Positions 1-7,308 of a DNA stretch of 64,000 bases are shown piece after piece. A model generated the notes under the pieces. That model made no database searches and was not told the DNA's origin. It worked only from the letters and a program-made list of their open reading frames with translations. The stretch is from Chloroflexota bacterium (lineage in GTDB: Bacteria; Chloroflexota; Anaerolineae; Aggregatilineales; Phototrophicaceae), in NCBI GenBank assembly GCA_016223085.1, contig JACRPS010000003.1, forward strand, positions 1,236,274-1,300,273, given 5' to 3'. The position numbers were made by a program, and so were the translations under genes. Each line of letters begins with the position of its first letter. The first letter of the stretch is position 1.

Positions 1-731
1 TAATAACGCGGCGCGGGCGGCGGGCCGGCGGGGATGACCAACCGCTGCCCGGCATAGATCGCGTTCGGGTTAAAGATGTTGTTGGCGGAGGCCAACGCCG
101 CCCAGGTCGTGCCATAACGCGCTGCAATCGAGGCCAGCGTTTCACCTGGCTGGACGATATGGACGCCGCCAGAAGCAGGCGGCGGGTTCGTGGGCGGCGG
201 GGTTGTCGTGCCGCCGCGAATCAGCAACTGCTGCCCGGCATAGATAAAGTTGGGGTTTGCCAGATTGTTGAGCGAAGCCAGGGCCTGCCAGGTCGTGCCA
301 TAGCGCGCAGCGATGTTTTTCAGCGTTTCGCCGGCGCGCACGGTATGGTACAGCGGGGTATTGGGCGGCGGCACGCCAGGACTGGTCGGCGGCACGGGTG
401 TCGTCCAGGTGATCGGCAGGCTGTCCAGCGTCGCGTAGGAGCGCAGGTACAGGTAGTTCACCCAGCCGACCTGGGCATTGGGCAGCCGCACCTGCACCCA
501 GGTTGTGCCAGTGGCACGCCCCAGCAGAATCACTTCGGTGTTATACGGCACGCTGGTGATGGCAGGATAAGCGATGCTCGGCCCGGTGCGGACATTGAGC
601 CGGCCCGTGTTAATGGCTGCCAGCGTCCCGGCCTGGGCGGACACCTCGAAGGCCGGGATAGCGCACAGCAGCGCCAGGGTGAGAATCAAAAGAAACAGAC
701 GAGTCGGTGACAGAAACGTTTTCCCGGTCAT
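1..731 (-). CDS. Secreted SH3b + double LysM protein, open at the window edge
   Basis: Read on the minus strand from ATG at 731, with ACAGGAT just upstream as a possible ribosome site. 243 codons are visible and the last base pair (TA) runs off the left edge, so the stop may lie just outside. The order is: a signal peptide (hydrophobic LFLLILTLALLCAIPAF, cleavage near VSAQA); a bacterial SH3 domain (GRLNVRTGPSIAYPAI, then a tryptophan-rich GTTWVQVRLP stretch); a proline-rich linker; a LysM repeat (HTVRAGETLKNIAARYGTT); a second proline linker; and a second LysM (HIVQPGETLASIAARYGTT). LysM domains bind peptidoglycan-type glycans, so an extracytoplasmic wall-associated role is likely. No catalytic domain is seen. 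It is divergent from rsmA. Confidence 0.85.
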   Translation of the reverse strand, partial: MTGKTFLSPTRLFLLILTLALLCAIPAFEVSAQAGTLAAINTGRLNVRTGPSIAYPAITSVPYNTEVILLGRATGTTWVQVRLPNAQVGWVNYLYLRSYATLDSLPITWTTPVPPTSPGVPPPNTPLYHTVRAGETLKNIAARYGTTWQALASLNNLANPNFIYAGQQLLIRGGTTTPPPTNPPPASGGVHIVQPGETLASIAARYGTTWAALASANNIFNPNAIYAGQRLVIPAGPPPAPRY

Positions 732-841
732 TCGAAAATATCCTGTTTATCCACTAAACTAAGTTATGATAAGTTTACCGCCAGGGGGTTTTATTCGCCA
801 CTCCACTCCTGAGGTTGCTGAACCAGAACGAGGCACAACTT

Positions 842-1666
842 ATGAAACCCAGATCGCTGCTGGAAGAACACGACATCAGCCCGAAAAAAAGCCTGGGGCA
901 GAATTTCCTGCACGACCCGAACACGCTGGAAAAAATCATAACGACAGCGGAACTGATGCCAGACGACGTGGTGCTGGAGATCGGCGCGGGCACAGGGCTG
1001 CTGACCGAACGGCTGGCGCAGGCCGTGCGGCGCGTGGTGGCGGTGGAGGTGGACGAACGGCTGAAGCCCATTCTCGACCAGGTGATCGCGCCCTTCCCAA
1101 ACGTCACCGTGATCTACCAGGATTTTCTGACGGTCAACGTGGCCGATCTGTTTAAGCCAGAGCCATACATCGTCGTGGCGAACGTGCCCTATTACATCAC
1201 CAGCGCCATCCTGCGCCACCTGCTGGAAACCGATCACCGCCCGCAGCGGCTGGTGCTGACGGTGCAGGAAGAAGTGGCGGAACGGCTGGTGGCGCAGCCG
1301 GACGACATGAGTATTCTATCCGTCAGCGTGCAGTTTTACGGCAGGCCGCAGATCGCCACCCGGCTGAACCGCGCCGTGTTCTGGCCGCGCCCGGATGTAG
1401 ACAGCGCGGTGGTGCGGATTGACACCTATGACCAGCCGCCGGTGGACGTGCCGGACGAAAAGACCTTTTTCCGCGTGGTGCGGGCCGGCTTCGGGCAGAA
1501 GCGCAAGCAGCTAAAAAATTCGATCAGCGCCGGGCTGGGGCTGAAGGCGGAGGACGCCGCCGCACTGCTGGTGTCCGCTGGCATTGAACCGCGCCGCCGC
1601 GCCGAAACGCTGGCGCTGGCAGAATGGGCGGCGCTGGCGCGGGCCTACGCGGGATGGCAGCAGTAA
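842..1666 (+). CDS. rsmA: 16S rRNA (adenine(1518)-N6/adenine(1519)-N6)-dimethyltransferase
   Basis: A KsgA/RsmA-family SAM-dependent enzyme that dimethylates two adjacent adenosines near the 3' end of 16S rRNA. The N-terminus has the family signature KKSLGQNFLHD. The SAM motif is VLEIGAGTGLLT, and the catalytic motif NVPYYITS matches the N-[LIV]-P-[FY] of N6-adenine methylases. The C-terminal helical domain contains FFRVVRAGFGQKRKQLKNS. The length of 274 aa is normal. I chose ATG 842 because GAGG lies 8 nt upstream; a TTG at 815 in the same frame is possible. A truncated membrane-protein gene begins 2 bp after the stop. Confidence 0.95.
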   Translation: MKPRSLLEEHDISPKKSLGQNFLHDPNTLEKIITTAELMPDDVVLEIGAGTGLLTERLAQAVRRVVAVEVDERLKPILDQVIAPFPNVTVIYQDFLTVNVADLFKPEPYIVVANVPYYITSAILRHLLETDHRPQRLVLTVQEEVAERLVAQPDDMSILSVSVQFYGRPQIATRLNRAVFWPRPDVDSAVVRIDTYDQPPVDVPDEKTFFRVVRAGFGQKRKQLKNSISAGLGLKAEDAAALLVSAGIEPRRRAETLALAEWAALARAYAGWQQ

Positions 1667-1667
1667 G

Positions 1668-2024
1668 ATGGAATTCCGCCGCTATCTGGCAGCCGCTGCC
1701 ATCATCCTGCTGCCGCTGGCAGCCACGCAACTCCTGCTCACCACCGTGCTTAAGACCAACATCACTCACCTCATCCCCGCCTGGAGTGACGAGGTGGTTT
1801 ACTGGCACAGCGCCCTCACCTTCCAGCACGCCGGCTTCAACGGCGGGTATTACACCTTTGCCGAACTGCCCGCCCGCGCCGGCTTTTCCCACTTCGACAC
1901 TCATGGCCAGGATGTACCTCATTCAGTATACGCCAGCTTTGCGCGGGCAAGACTTGAGGCTGGAACTGGGACGCAACATCGGGGCGGTTTTCACGTATAC
2001 TTAAGGGGTAGACAAAAACGTTGA
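1668..2024 (+). pseudogene. Truncated remnant of a polytopic membrane glycosyltransferase
   Basis: The frame starts with ATG 1668, directly behind rsmA. It opens with a membrane segment (LAAAAIILLPLAATQLLL) and then WSDEVVYWHSALTF...GFNGGYYTFAELP...FSHFDTHG. That pattern is typical of the first periplasmic loop of large GT-C/ArnT-like membrane proteins in this phylum. Homology stops after about 77 residues. The rest of the frame (ending HVYLRGRQKR) is low-quality sequence, and neither other frame restores the family. I read it as a gene that lost everything after its first loop through deletion or frameshift. The family assignment is by recall of the motif and is moderate. Confidence 0.5.
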
Positions 2025-2039
2025 AGGATTCGACCGATT

Positions 2040-2807
2040 ATGCGTTTTCGACCACGAAACACCGCCTGGCTGGCGGCGCTCGGCGTGCTACTTGCCGTGG
2101 TCGCCATCGCCGGCGTGGCCTCGGCGCAGGTGATCATGGCGCTGCTGGCGCTATATCTGGCGGCGGCGGCGGCTTCGGTGTTCGAACTGGATTCGCGCCG
2201 CCTGCGCGACAGCGTTCCGGCATCACCGTTGACCCGGATGCGCATGAGTCCGCAGGCGCGGGAAGCGGTTGAGCGCGCGCGCCGCCGCACCAACTACGCG
2301 CCCGCCGGGCTGACGCTGCTGGACGTAGGTCTTATCACCCTGCATTCCAGCAGCGAAGGGATGCTGATGCGCCGATCACGGACGGTGTCGCTGGATGACA
2401 ACGGCGTGCGCCCGTACATGACGCTGCATGTCGCGCCGGAGTCCGCCGACCGCCACGCGCTGATCCGCTACGAAATTCTGGATGCCGACGGCCAGGTGCA
2501 GTTTGTTCACGAGATGAAAACCTACCTGCGCGACGGTGAAATGAACATCCTGGCCGATCACCACCTGCCGCTGGCGGGCAACGAACGTCTGTCCAGCGCA
2601 GGTGAGTGGGATTTGCGGGTGTTTGTAGATGGCGGCCTGCTGGGGGCGCTATCGTTCACGATGTCCCCTTCACTGGAAGAACGACGGCGGCAGTTTGCCC
2701 GCGAACAGGACGAAGCGGCCAGCCGGCTGCGCGAGGTCGAAGTGGACGACGTGCCGGTGAGCCTGGAAGACCTGCTGCGGTCAAGGAGCCGCGATAAGAA
2801 CCAATAA
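2040..2807 (+). CDS. Membrane-anchored protein, paralogue 1 of a tandem pair
   Basis: 255 aa. Two closely spaced N-terminal membrane segments (LAALGVLLAVVAIAGVASA and VIMALLALYLAAAAASVF) precede a basic juxtamembrane region. A roughly 130-residue beta-rich domain follows, with IRYEILDADGQVQFVHE and WDLRVFVDGGLLGALSF. The charged C-terminal tail ends DVPVSLEDLLRSRS. The next gene has the same order and the same key segments, so the two arose by duplication. GAAGGA at 2023-2028 may be the ribosome site. I know no function; the beta domain could be a cytoplasmic ligand- or protein-binding module. Confidence 0.75.
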   Translation: MRFRPRNTAWLAALGVLLAVVAIAGVASAQVIMALLALYLAAAAASVFELDSRRLRDSVPASPLTRMRMSPQAREAVERARRRTNYAPAGLTLLDVGLITLHSSSEGMLMRRSRTVSLDDNGVRPYMTLHVAPESADRHALIRYEILDADGQVQFVHEMKTYLRDGEMNILADHHLPLAGNERLSSAGEWDLRVFVDGGLLGALSFTMSPSLEERRRQFAREQDEAASRLREVEVDDVPVSLEDLLRSRSRDKNQ

Positions 2808-2809
2808 GT

Positions 2810-2888
2810 TAGTAGCATATCCATAAGCACCTGTAGAGACACGGCATGCCGTGTCCCTACGGCAGAACACAATAGTTTATGGATAAGG
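2810..2888. mobile_element. Degenerate MITE-like element with a central palindrome
   Basis: The gap between the two paralogues starts TTAGTAGCATATCCATAA and ends TTTATGGATA. These inverted ends resemble the two complete 88-bp elements at 3774-3861 and 10511-10598. The centre (2833-2860) is the palindrome GTAGAGACACGGC/GCCGTGTCCCTAC. The outer right end is diverged and merges with the ribosome site of the next gene. Confidence 0.6.
2833..2860. repeat. Dispersed ~29-bp palindrome, copy 1
   Basis: Near-perfect palindrome with arms GTAGAGACACGGCA and TGCCGTGTCCCTAC, the core of the degenerate MITE-like element. Family pattern: GYAGGG at one end, CCCTRC at the other, and a variable palindromic centre. 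Confidence 0.85.
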
Positions 2889-2896
2889 AGTCATTC

Positions 2897-3673
2897 GTGA
2901 ACCGACAAACAAATCGCCAGATGGGGGAAGTGCTGGTTGGCATCCTGCTGCTGATGATCGGGCTGGGTGCGCTGGCCGAAGGGGCGTTCCCCTGGCTGTT
3001 TCTCATTCTGCTCGGTGGTTACATGCTGTGGAAACAGTACGAGTCGGCGCAGGCGGGGGTATCTGACGAAACGTATGAGGAAGTACACAGCAGCCGCCAG
3101 TCCGGCGCGGAAACGGTCTACGCCCACGCGCTGAAAGCGGTACAGAACGCGGGTTTGGACCCCAATGAGGTGCGCGTGCTGCCGGTAGACGTTGGCGTGA
3201 TGGCATTTAAGGCCGATAACGATCCGGTGGTATACCGCACCCGCCCGATACCGGACGATATTGATTATGTCCAGCCGTTTGTGCAGCTCCGGCTGCCAAC
3301 CAAAGCGACCGGACGCATCAAGTTTGAAATCCTGGACAGCGACGGACAGGTGTTATTCATCCACGAGGATTATTACCAGCTTGAGCGCGGGCGCAACCTG
3401 ATTACCCCGGCGGCGCGGCTGCCGATTCACGACGCGCAGGCCATGCACGCCAACTGGCGGCTGCGTATCAGTGCCGACGGTGTGATGCTGGCATCCCATA
3501 CGTTTGAGTGGCACGAAACCAGCCTGAACCGGGTACGGCGACATCTGAGTGAGGACGGTGAGATCAGCCAGGAACTGCGGGCCGCAGTGAGCGAAAACCG
3601 CCTGCAGCGAATGAGCCTGGACGAACTGCTGTCGTATCAGGGCGACACCGATGCCGACCAGCAGCGGCGGTGA
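2897..3673 (+). CDS. Membrane-anchored protein, paralogue 2 of a tandem pair
   Basis: The start is taken as GTG 2897 because AAGGAG at 2885-2890 sits 6 nt upstream; the in-frame ATG at 2879 lies inside the repeat and has no such site. 258 aa. The N-terminal membrane hairpin (VGILLLMIGLGALAEGAFPW, then LFLILLGGYMLW) is followed by a beta-rich domain with IKFEILDSDGQVLFIHE and WRLRISADGVMLASHTF, and a tail with MSLDELLSYQGD. It matches the preceding gene segment by segment. Function is unknown. Its expression signals directly abut the repeat that separates the pair. Confidence 0.75.
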   Translation: MNRQTNRQMGEVLVGILLLMIGLGALAEGAFPWLFLILLGGYMLWKQYESAQAGVSDETYEEVHSSRQSGAETVYAHALKAVQNAGLDPNEVRVLPVDVGVMAFKADNDPVVYRTRPIPDDIDYVQPFVQLRLPTKATGRIKFEILDSDGQVLFIHEDYYQLERGRNLITPAARLPIHDAQAMHANWRLRISADGVMLASHTFEWHETSLNRVRRHLSEDGEISQELRAAVSENRLQRMSLDELLSYQGDTDADQQRR

Positions 3674-3773
3674 CAAGCCAACTGAAGCTGGACGAAGGGG
3701 GTATTCCACTTTATCCAGCCAGTTATTGTGAACCCGTTGAAGCTGCTCCCCCGCACCGCCTGGCCATTCTTCC

Positions 3774-3861
3774 TTAGAACCTATCCGTAAACCTCTTTTA
3801 TCTGTCGGTAGGGGCACGGCATGCCGTGCCCCTACGAAGGGTTTATGGATAGATACTAAAA
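3774..3861 (+). mobile_element. 88-bp MITE-like element, copy A
   Basis: The ends are imperfect inverted repeats: TTAGAACCTATCCGTAAACC at the left, and TTAGTATCTATCCATAAACC as the reverse complement of the right end (17 of 20 identical). The centre is the dispersed palindrome (3808-3835). The element recurs almost unchanged, inverted, at 10511-10598. It has no coding capacity, so it would need a transposase elsewhere. Terminal TA dinucleotides suggest an IS630/mariner-like TA target, but that is inference. Confidence 0.8.
3808..3835. repeat. Dispersed ~29-bp palindrome, copy 2
   Basis: Perfect palindrome with arms GTAGGGGCACGGCA and TGCCGTGCCCCTAC. It forms the core of MITE-like copy A. Confidence 0.9.
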
Positions 3862-4126
3862 ACAGGCAGGAGGAATACGGGCGGTGTTTGTTATAAGGAG
3901 CAGCGGCGCCCGCCGATAAAGCTGGTTCAGCGGTAAAGCTACCAGTACTTTTATCCCCCTGACGAACGTTACGTCATCCTGCACCGTTTCCCGCTTATCC
4001 TGAATTTAGGTTCAGGTAATGCGCTTTCCTCCAGACTGGTTTTGGCGGACGGCGTTGCCAATGTCGTCAGACCGGGCACTGGTGAAATCATTGAATTCTA
4101 CATCGCACTCACAGGAGTTGGTGTGT

Positions 4127-5557
4127 ATGTTCTCTTTTGCAATCGCCGACGTTGTCGGAGTCAGCCTCATGCTGTTTGGTCTGGCGTGGGGTGGGTACGG
4201 CCTCATCTGCTTCATTCGTAATCGAAAAATGTGGCTCACCTCCGGGTTGATTATGCTGGCGGCGGGGATTGGTATGGCGGTGTACGTCTATCTCCTCGCC
4301 AGTACTACCGCCCGCCGCGCCTTTATCAATCTGGAAGTGCGCGCGCTGGTGTCGAGTCTGCTGGTTAATGCCGCTGCCGCCGTCCTGGCCGGCGTGCTTT
4401 TCGTCGTGATTCTGCGTATCGCTCACCAGCGGCGCAGACATTCCCCGCTGCAATACACCGGCATCATCCTGGGCGGCATGGCGCTGTATATGGCCGCCGG
4501 TATGGTCTGGCTGCATGAAACAACGTTTGAGCCGGACCTGGATGAAGTCTTTACCGAGGTCGAGACGGTCGAAAATGTCTTTGTTGACGAAGGCGTTCCG
4601 ATCAAGGTGTTTGAGAACGCGACGGTCAAGGCGCCGACTGCGCTGGAGATGGGGCCGGATGGGGCGTTATACGTGGCGGGCGCGGGCGGCTTTATCTGGC
4701 GCATGGTGGATGGCAACCTCGACGGCGTGGCCGATAGCGTCACCGAATTTGCCGCTGGCTTGCAGCAGCCGCACGGGCTGGCCTGGGGCGATGAGGGTTT
4801 ATTTGTCAATGAGGAAGGCCAGCTAAGCCTGCTGCTGGATACCGACGGCGATCATGTTTACGACGAAAAAAAGGTTATATTGGGCGGCTTCCCCGGCGAA
4901 CAGTATGCCTTTCACCAGAATAACGGTCTGACGTTTGGCCCGGATGGACGGCTGTATATCGGTTCTGGCAGTACGACCGACCACCGGCCTGAAACGCACC
5001 CGCTGGCAGCGCGCATCCTGTCCATTAACCCCGATGGCAGCGATCTCAAGGTGTATGCGACCGGCGTCCGCAATCCGTTCGGGCTGATTCCAGCGCCGGA
5101 CGGTGGCTTCTTTGCGGTGGATAACGGCTCGTCCGGCTGTATTGACACGGCGACGAAGATTGATGATTGCAGCAGCAAAATTGATGTACCGGAAGAAGTG
5201 AACTATATCCTGGAAGGCCGGGATTACGGCTTCCCGACCTATTTTGGGATGCCACCCGCCGACTCTGATACCATGCCACCGGTGGTGACGTTCCCACAGC
5301 ATTCAGCGCCAACCGGCATTGTGATCTACGACGGGGACAGTTTCCCGGCCAAAATGAAAGGGCAACTGTTTGTGTCGCTGTGGGCACGGGGGGAAATCTA
5401 CCGCGTACAACTGTACCGGCTGGACGAGGAACACTACATCGGCGCGCCGATTCTGTTCGCCAACAACCTGGTTGGCATCTCGGCGCTGCTGAATGCGCCG
5501 GATGGCGGCCTGTACGCTGCCAGCTACAACGGCAACGCCATTTATCACTTTGGATGA
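4127..5557 (+). CDS. Membrane-anchored glucose/sorbosone-dehydrogenase-like beta-propeller protein
   Basis: 476 aa from ATG 4127, with AGGAG 9 nt upstream. Four membrane segments fill residues 5-150. A beta-propeller domain of the glucose/sorbosone dehydrogenase type (PQQ-dependent aldose dehydrogenase relatives, YliI-like) follows. Signatures are PHGLAWGDEGLFV, NNGLTFGPDGRLYIGSGS, YATGVRNPFGLIPAPDG and a late HSAPTGIVIYDGDSFP. The catalytic-site style of this family (RNP in GVRNPFG, DN in FAVDNGSSG) is present, but I cannot confirm PQQ or Ca ligands. The domain probably faces outside. Most relatives are soluble, so fusion to a four-helix membrane region is unusual. Confidence 0.8.
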   Translation: MFSFAIADVVGVSLMLFGLAWGGYGLICFIRNRKMWLTSGLIMLAAGIGMAVYVYLLASTTARRAFINLEVRALVSSLLVNAAAAVLAGVLFVVILRIAHQRRRHSPLQYTGIILGGMALYMAAGMVWLHETTFEPDLDEVFTEVETVENVFVDEGVPIKVFENATVKAPTALEMGPDGALYVAGAGGFIWRMVDGNLDGVADSVTEFAAGLQQPHGLAWGDEGLFVNEEGQLSLLLDTDGDHVYDEKKVILGGFPGEQYAFHQNNGLTFGPDGRLYIGSGSTTDHRPETHPLAARILSINPDGSDLKVYATGVRNPFGLIPAPDGGFFAVDNGSSGCIDTATKIDDCSSKIDVPEEVNYILEGRDYGFPTYFGMPPADSDTMPPVVTFPQHSAPTGIVIYDGDSFPAKMKGQLFVSLWARGEIYRVQLYRLDEEHYIGAPILFANNLVGISALLNAPDGGLYAASYNGNAIYHFG

Positions 5558-5588
5558 TGGCGAAATAAAAACGGTTGTGGAATCAGGC

Positions 5589-5616
5589 GTAGGGACGAGG
5601 CATGCCTCGTCCCTGC
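5589..5616. repeat. Dispersed ~29-bp palindrome, copy 3
   Basis: Arms GTAGGGACGAGGCA and TGCCTCGTCCCTGC. It lies between the convergent beta-propeller and response-regulator genes. Confidence 0.85.
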
Positions 5617-5620
5617 TGTT

Positions 5621-5992
5621 TTAAGCCGGAGCTGGCAGGCAGGAATGGATCACCCGCACCACTTCGTCAGGGCGAAACGGTTTATACAGCACGGCATCGG
5701 CCCGAATCTGCTGAATGAAGTTACGGTCGCGGATGCGCGGGCCGGCGCTGTACAGCACAATCGGAATCTGGCACAGGTCAGGGTCGCTCTTGATTGTCTG
5801 ACAGACTTCTCCGCCGCTTACCGATGGCAGCATGTCATCCACCAGTGCCAGGTCCGGGCGGTAGACACGGATCATCTCCAGTGCCTGGATACCATTGGCA
5901 GCGGTCAGCAAGACATAACCGGCGCGCCGCAAAATCGCCTGAAGGATGTCGAGGAAAGCGGGTTCATCGTCTACGATCAGGATGGTTTGCAT
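5621..5992 (-). CDS. Single-domain (receiver-only) response regulator
   Basis: 123 aa from ATG 5992, with AAAGG 7 nt upstream. A complete CheY-type receiver: acidic pair in ILIVDDEP, phospho-acceptor aspartate in LALVDDMLP, conserved Ser in IVLYSAG, and Lys in LYKPF. There is no output domain, so it probably acts by protein contact or as a phosphorelay shuttle. No histidine kinase gene lies nearby. The isocitrate/isopropylmalate-type dehydrogenase gene lies upstream on the same strand, 94 bp away. Confidence 0.92.
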   Translation of the reverse strand: MQTILIVDDEPAFLDILQAILRRAGYVLLTAANGIQALEMIRVYRPDLALVDDMLPSVSGGEVCQTIKSDPDLCQIPIVLYSAGPRIRDRNFIQQIRADAVLYKPFRPDEVVRVIHSCLPAPA

Positions 5993-6032
5993 ACACGCCT
6001 TTATCCCTGATGATACGCTTCTTCTCCAGCGT

Positions 6033-6060
6033 AACATAAGTTAACGGGATAAAGTGTGAA
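6033..6060 (-). promoter_or_regulatory. Possible promoter of the response regulator
   Basis: On the minus strand TTCACA and TATGTT are 16 nt apart, about 40 nt upstream of the start codon. They fit a vegetative sigma promoter only loosely. Confidence 0.3.
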
Positions 6061-6085
6061 TTTTTGTGAATTAAAAGTTAAGATA

Positions 6086-7123
6086 TTACGGGAGATGCTC
6101 ACATACCCGCGCCGTGAAGTCTGCCGTTGACACCGCTCCCTCGGTATAGATGTCCACCGTGTGATCGCCCTCCTCAAAGGTGGCGCGCACCGCGTCCTCA
6201 ATCTGGCGGGCGGCTTCCGGGCGCTGCCAGTGATGATGCAGCAGCAGCGCCAGGCTGAGTATCGTGGCGGTTGGATTGGCAATGCCTTTTCCGGCAATGT
6301 CGGCGGCGATACCATGTACCGGCTCGGCGATGGCTGCGCCGTTACCCAGACTGACCGACGGCGCGAGTCCCAGCCCGCCACCCCAGGCCGCCGCCATATC
6401 CGACAGAATGTCGCCATAGAGGTTGGGCGTCAGCACCACGTCGAAGCGGCTGGGGTCCTTGACCATCCAGTAGGCTGCCGTGTCCACAAACATTTCGTCG
6501 GTCACAATCTCCGGGTAGTAGCTGGCGACTTCCAGCGCCACGCGGCGGAACAGTCCATCCGACTGCTGCAGGACGTTGGCCTTGTGCACAATCGTAACTT
6601 TCCTGCGGCTCACCTGCGCGGCCAGTTCGTAGGTCAGCCGGGCCACGCGTTCGGTCGCTTCGCGGGTAATAACTTTCTCCGCGATGCCCATGCGGCCTTC
6701 GTTTTCGGTGTGTTCGTGGCCAATGTACAGGTCTTCCGTGTTCTCGCGCACGACCAGCAGATCAACCCCCGGTCGGGAAGTGGGCACGGGCAGGTAGCGT
6801 GTGGGGCGCAGATTGGCAAATGCCTGTAGTGCCCGCCGCAGCGCTACCACCGGTGAGAAATACCCTTCGACCGGGTAGGGTGGTGACATGACCGCGCCGA
6901 TCAGCACCGCGCGGCAGCGCAGCGCCTCCTGCAAGGTGGCTTCTGGCAGCGCCGTCTGCTCCTCAAGGAAACACTCCCAGCCGGCGCGGGCCGGGCGCAG
7001 CACGACATCCGGCGCGACCCGGTGCAGCACCTGGAGCGCCGCCGGGACGATTTCGTGCCCGACACCGTCACCTTCAATGACGCACAACTCGAGCGGTTGG
7101 GAGTGGGCATGATTCGTGGTCAT
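6086..7123 (-). CDS. Isocitrate/isopropylmalate dehydrogenase-family oxidative decarboxylase
   Basis: 345 aa, with SD AAGGATG just ahead of the start. Family landmarks are the N-terminal nucleotide region IEGDGVGHEIVP, substrate arginines around AFANLRPTRYLPVP, the loop VVRENTEDLYIGHEH, lysine in TIVHKANVLQQSDGLF, metal aspartates in NLYGDILSDMAA, and the NAD-binding EPVHGIAADIAGKGIANPTA region split around it. The adenosine-site HGIAADIAGKGIANP suggests NAD rather than NADP. RENTEDLYIG resembles NAD-isocitrate and homoisocitrate enzymes more than LeuB. No leucine or lysine pathway genes are adjacent, so the substrate is unsettled. Confidence 0.88.
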   Translation of the reverse strand: MTTNHAHSQPLELCVIEGDGVGHEIVPAALQVLHRVAPDVVLRPARAGWECFLEEQTALPEATLQEALRCRAVLIGAVMSPPYPVEGYFSPVVALRRALQAFANLRPTRYLPVPTSRPGVDLLVVRENTEDLYIGHEHTENEGRMGIAEKVITREATERVARLTYELAAQVSRRKVTIVHKANVLQQSDGLFRRVALEVASYYPEIVTDEMFVDTAAYWMVKDPSRFDVVLTPNLYGDILSDMAAAWGGGLGLAPSVSLGNGAAIAEPVHGIAADIAGKGIANPTATILSLALLLHHHWQRPEAARQIEDAVRATFEEGDHTVDIYTEGAVSTADFTARVCEHLP

Positions 7124-7139
7124 GGGACATCCTTACCGA

Positions 7140-7170
7140 CTGCTCCCGGTGCGAATACCGGCGGGAGCAG
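7140..7170 (-). promoter_or_regulatory. Strong leader hairpin upstream of the dehydrogenase gene
   Basis: CTGCTCCCG and CGGGAGCAG pair around a second inner stem (GGT/ACC). The hairpin ends 16 nt before the start codon, right beside the ribosome site. No T-tract follows on the minus strand, so it is not a plain terminator. It could protect the mRNA or control translation. Confidence 0.5.
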
Positions 7171-7308
7171 CAACATCGCCAGACAAAAACAGGACAAAAC
7201 AAGCGGGATTTCTCAAATAAAGCGAATACTTTCGGGGAAACTTTTCGCAGGGGCGAGCCGGTTCTCCCCCCTGCTTTCAGTATGACACGGTTCCCGGTGT
7301 TTGTCGAA

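Larger units (their letters stand above)
3674..4126. other. Gene-free stretch holding a complete MITE-like element
   Basis: 453 bp between the paralogue pair and the beta-propeller gene. It contains the 88-bp element at 3774-3861 and, at the right end, the AGGAG ribosome site of the next gene. I see no RNA gene and no convincing small protein in the rest. Confidence 0.6.
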
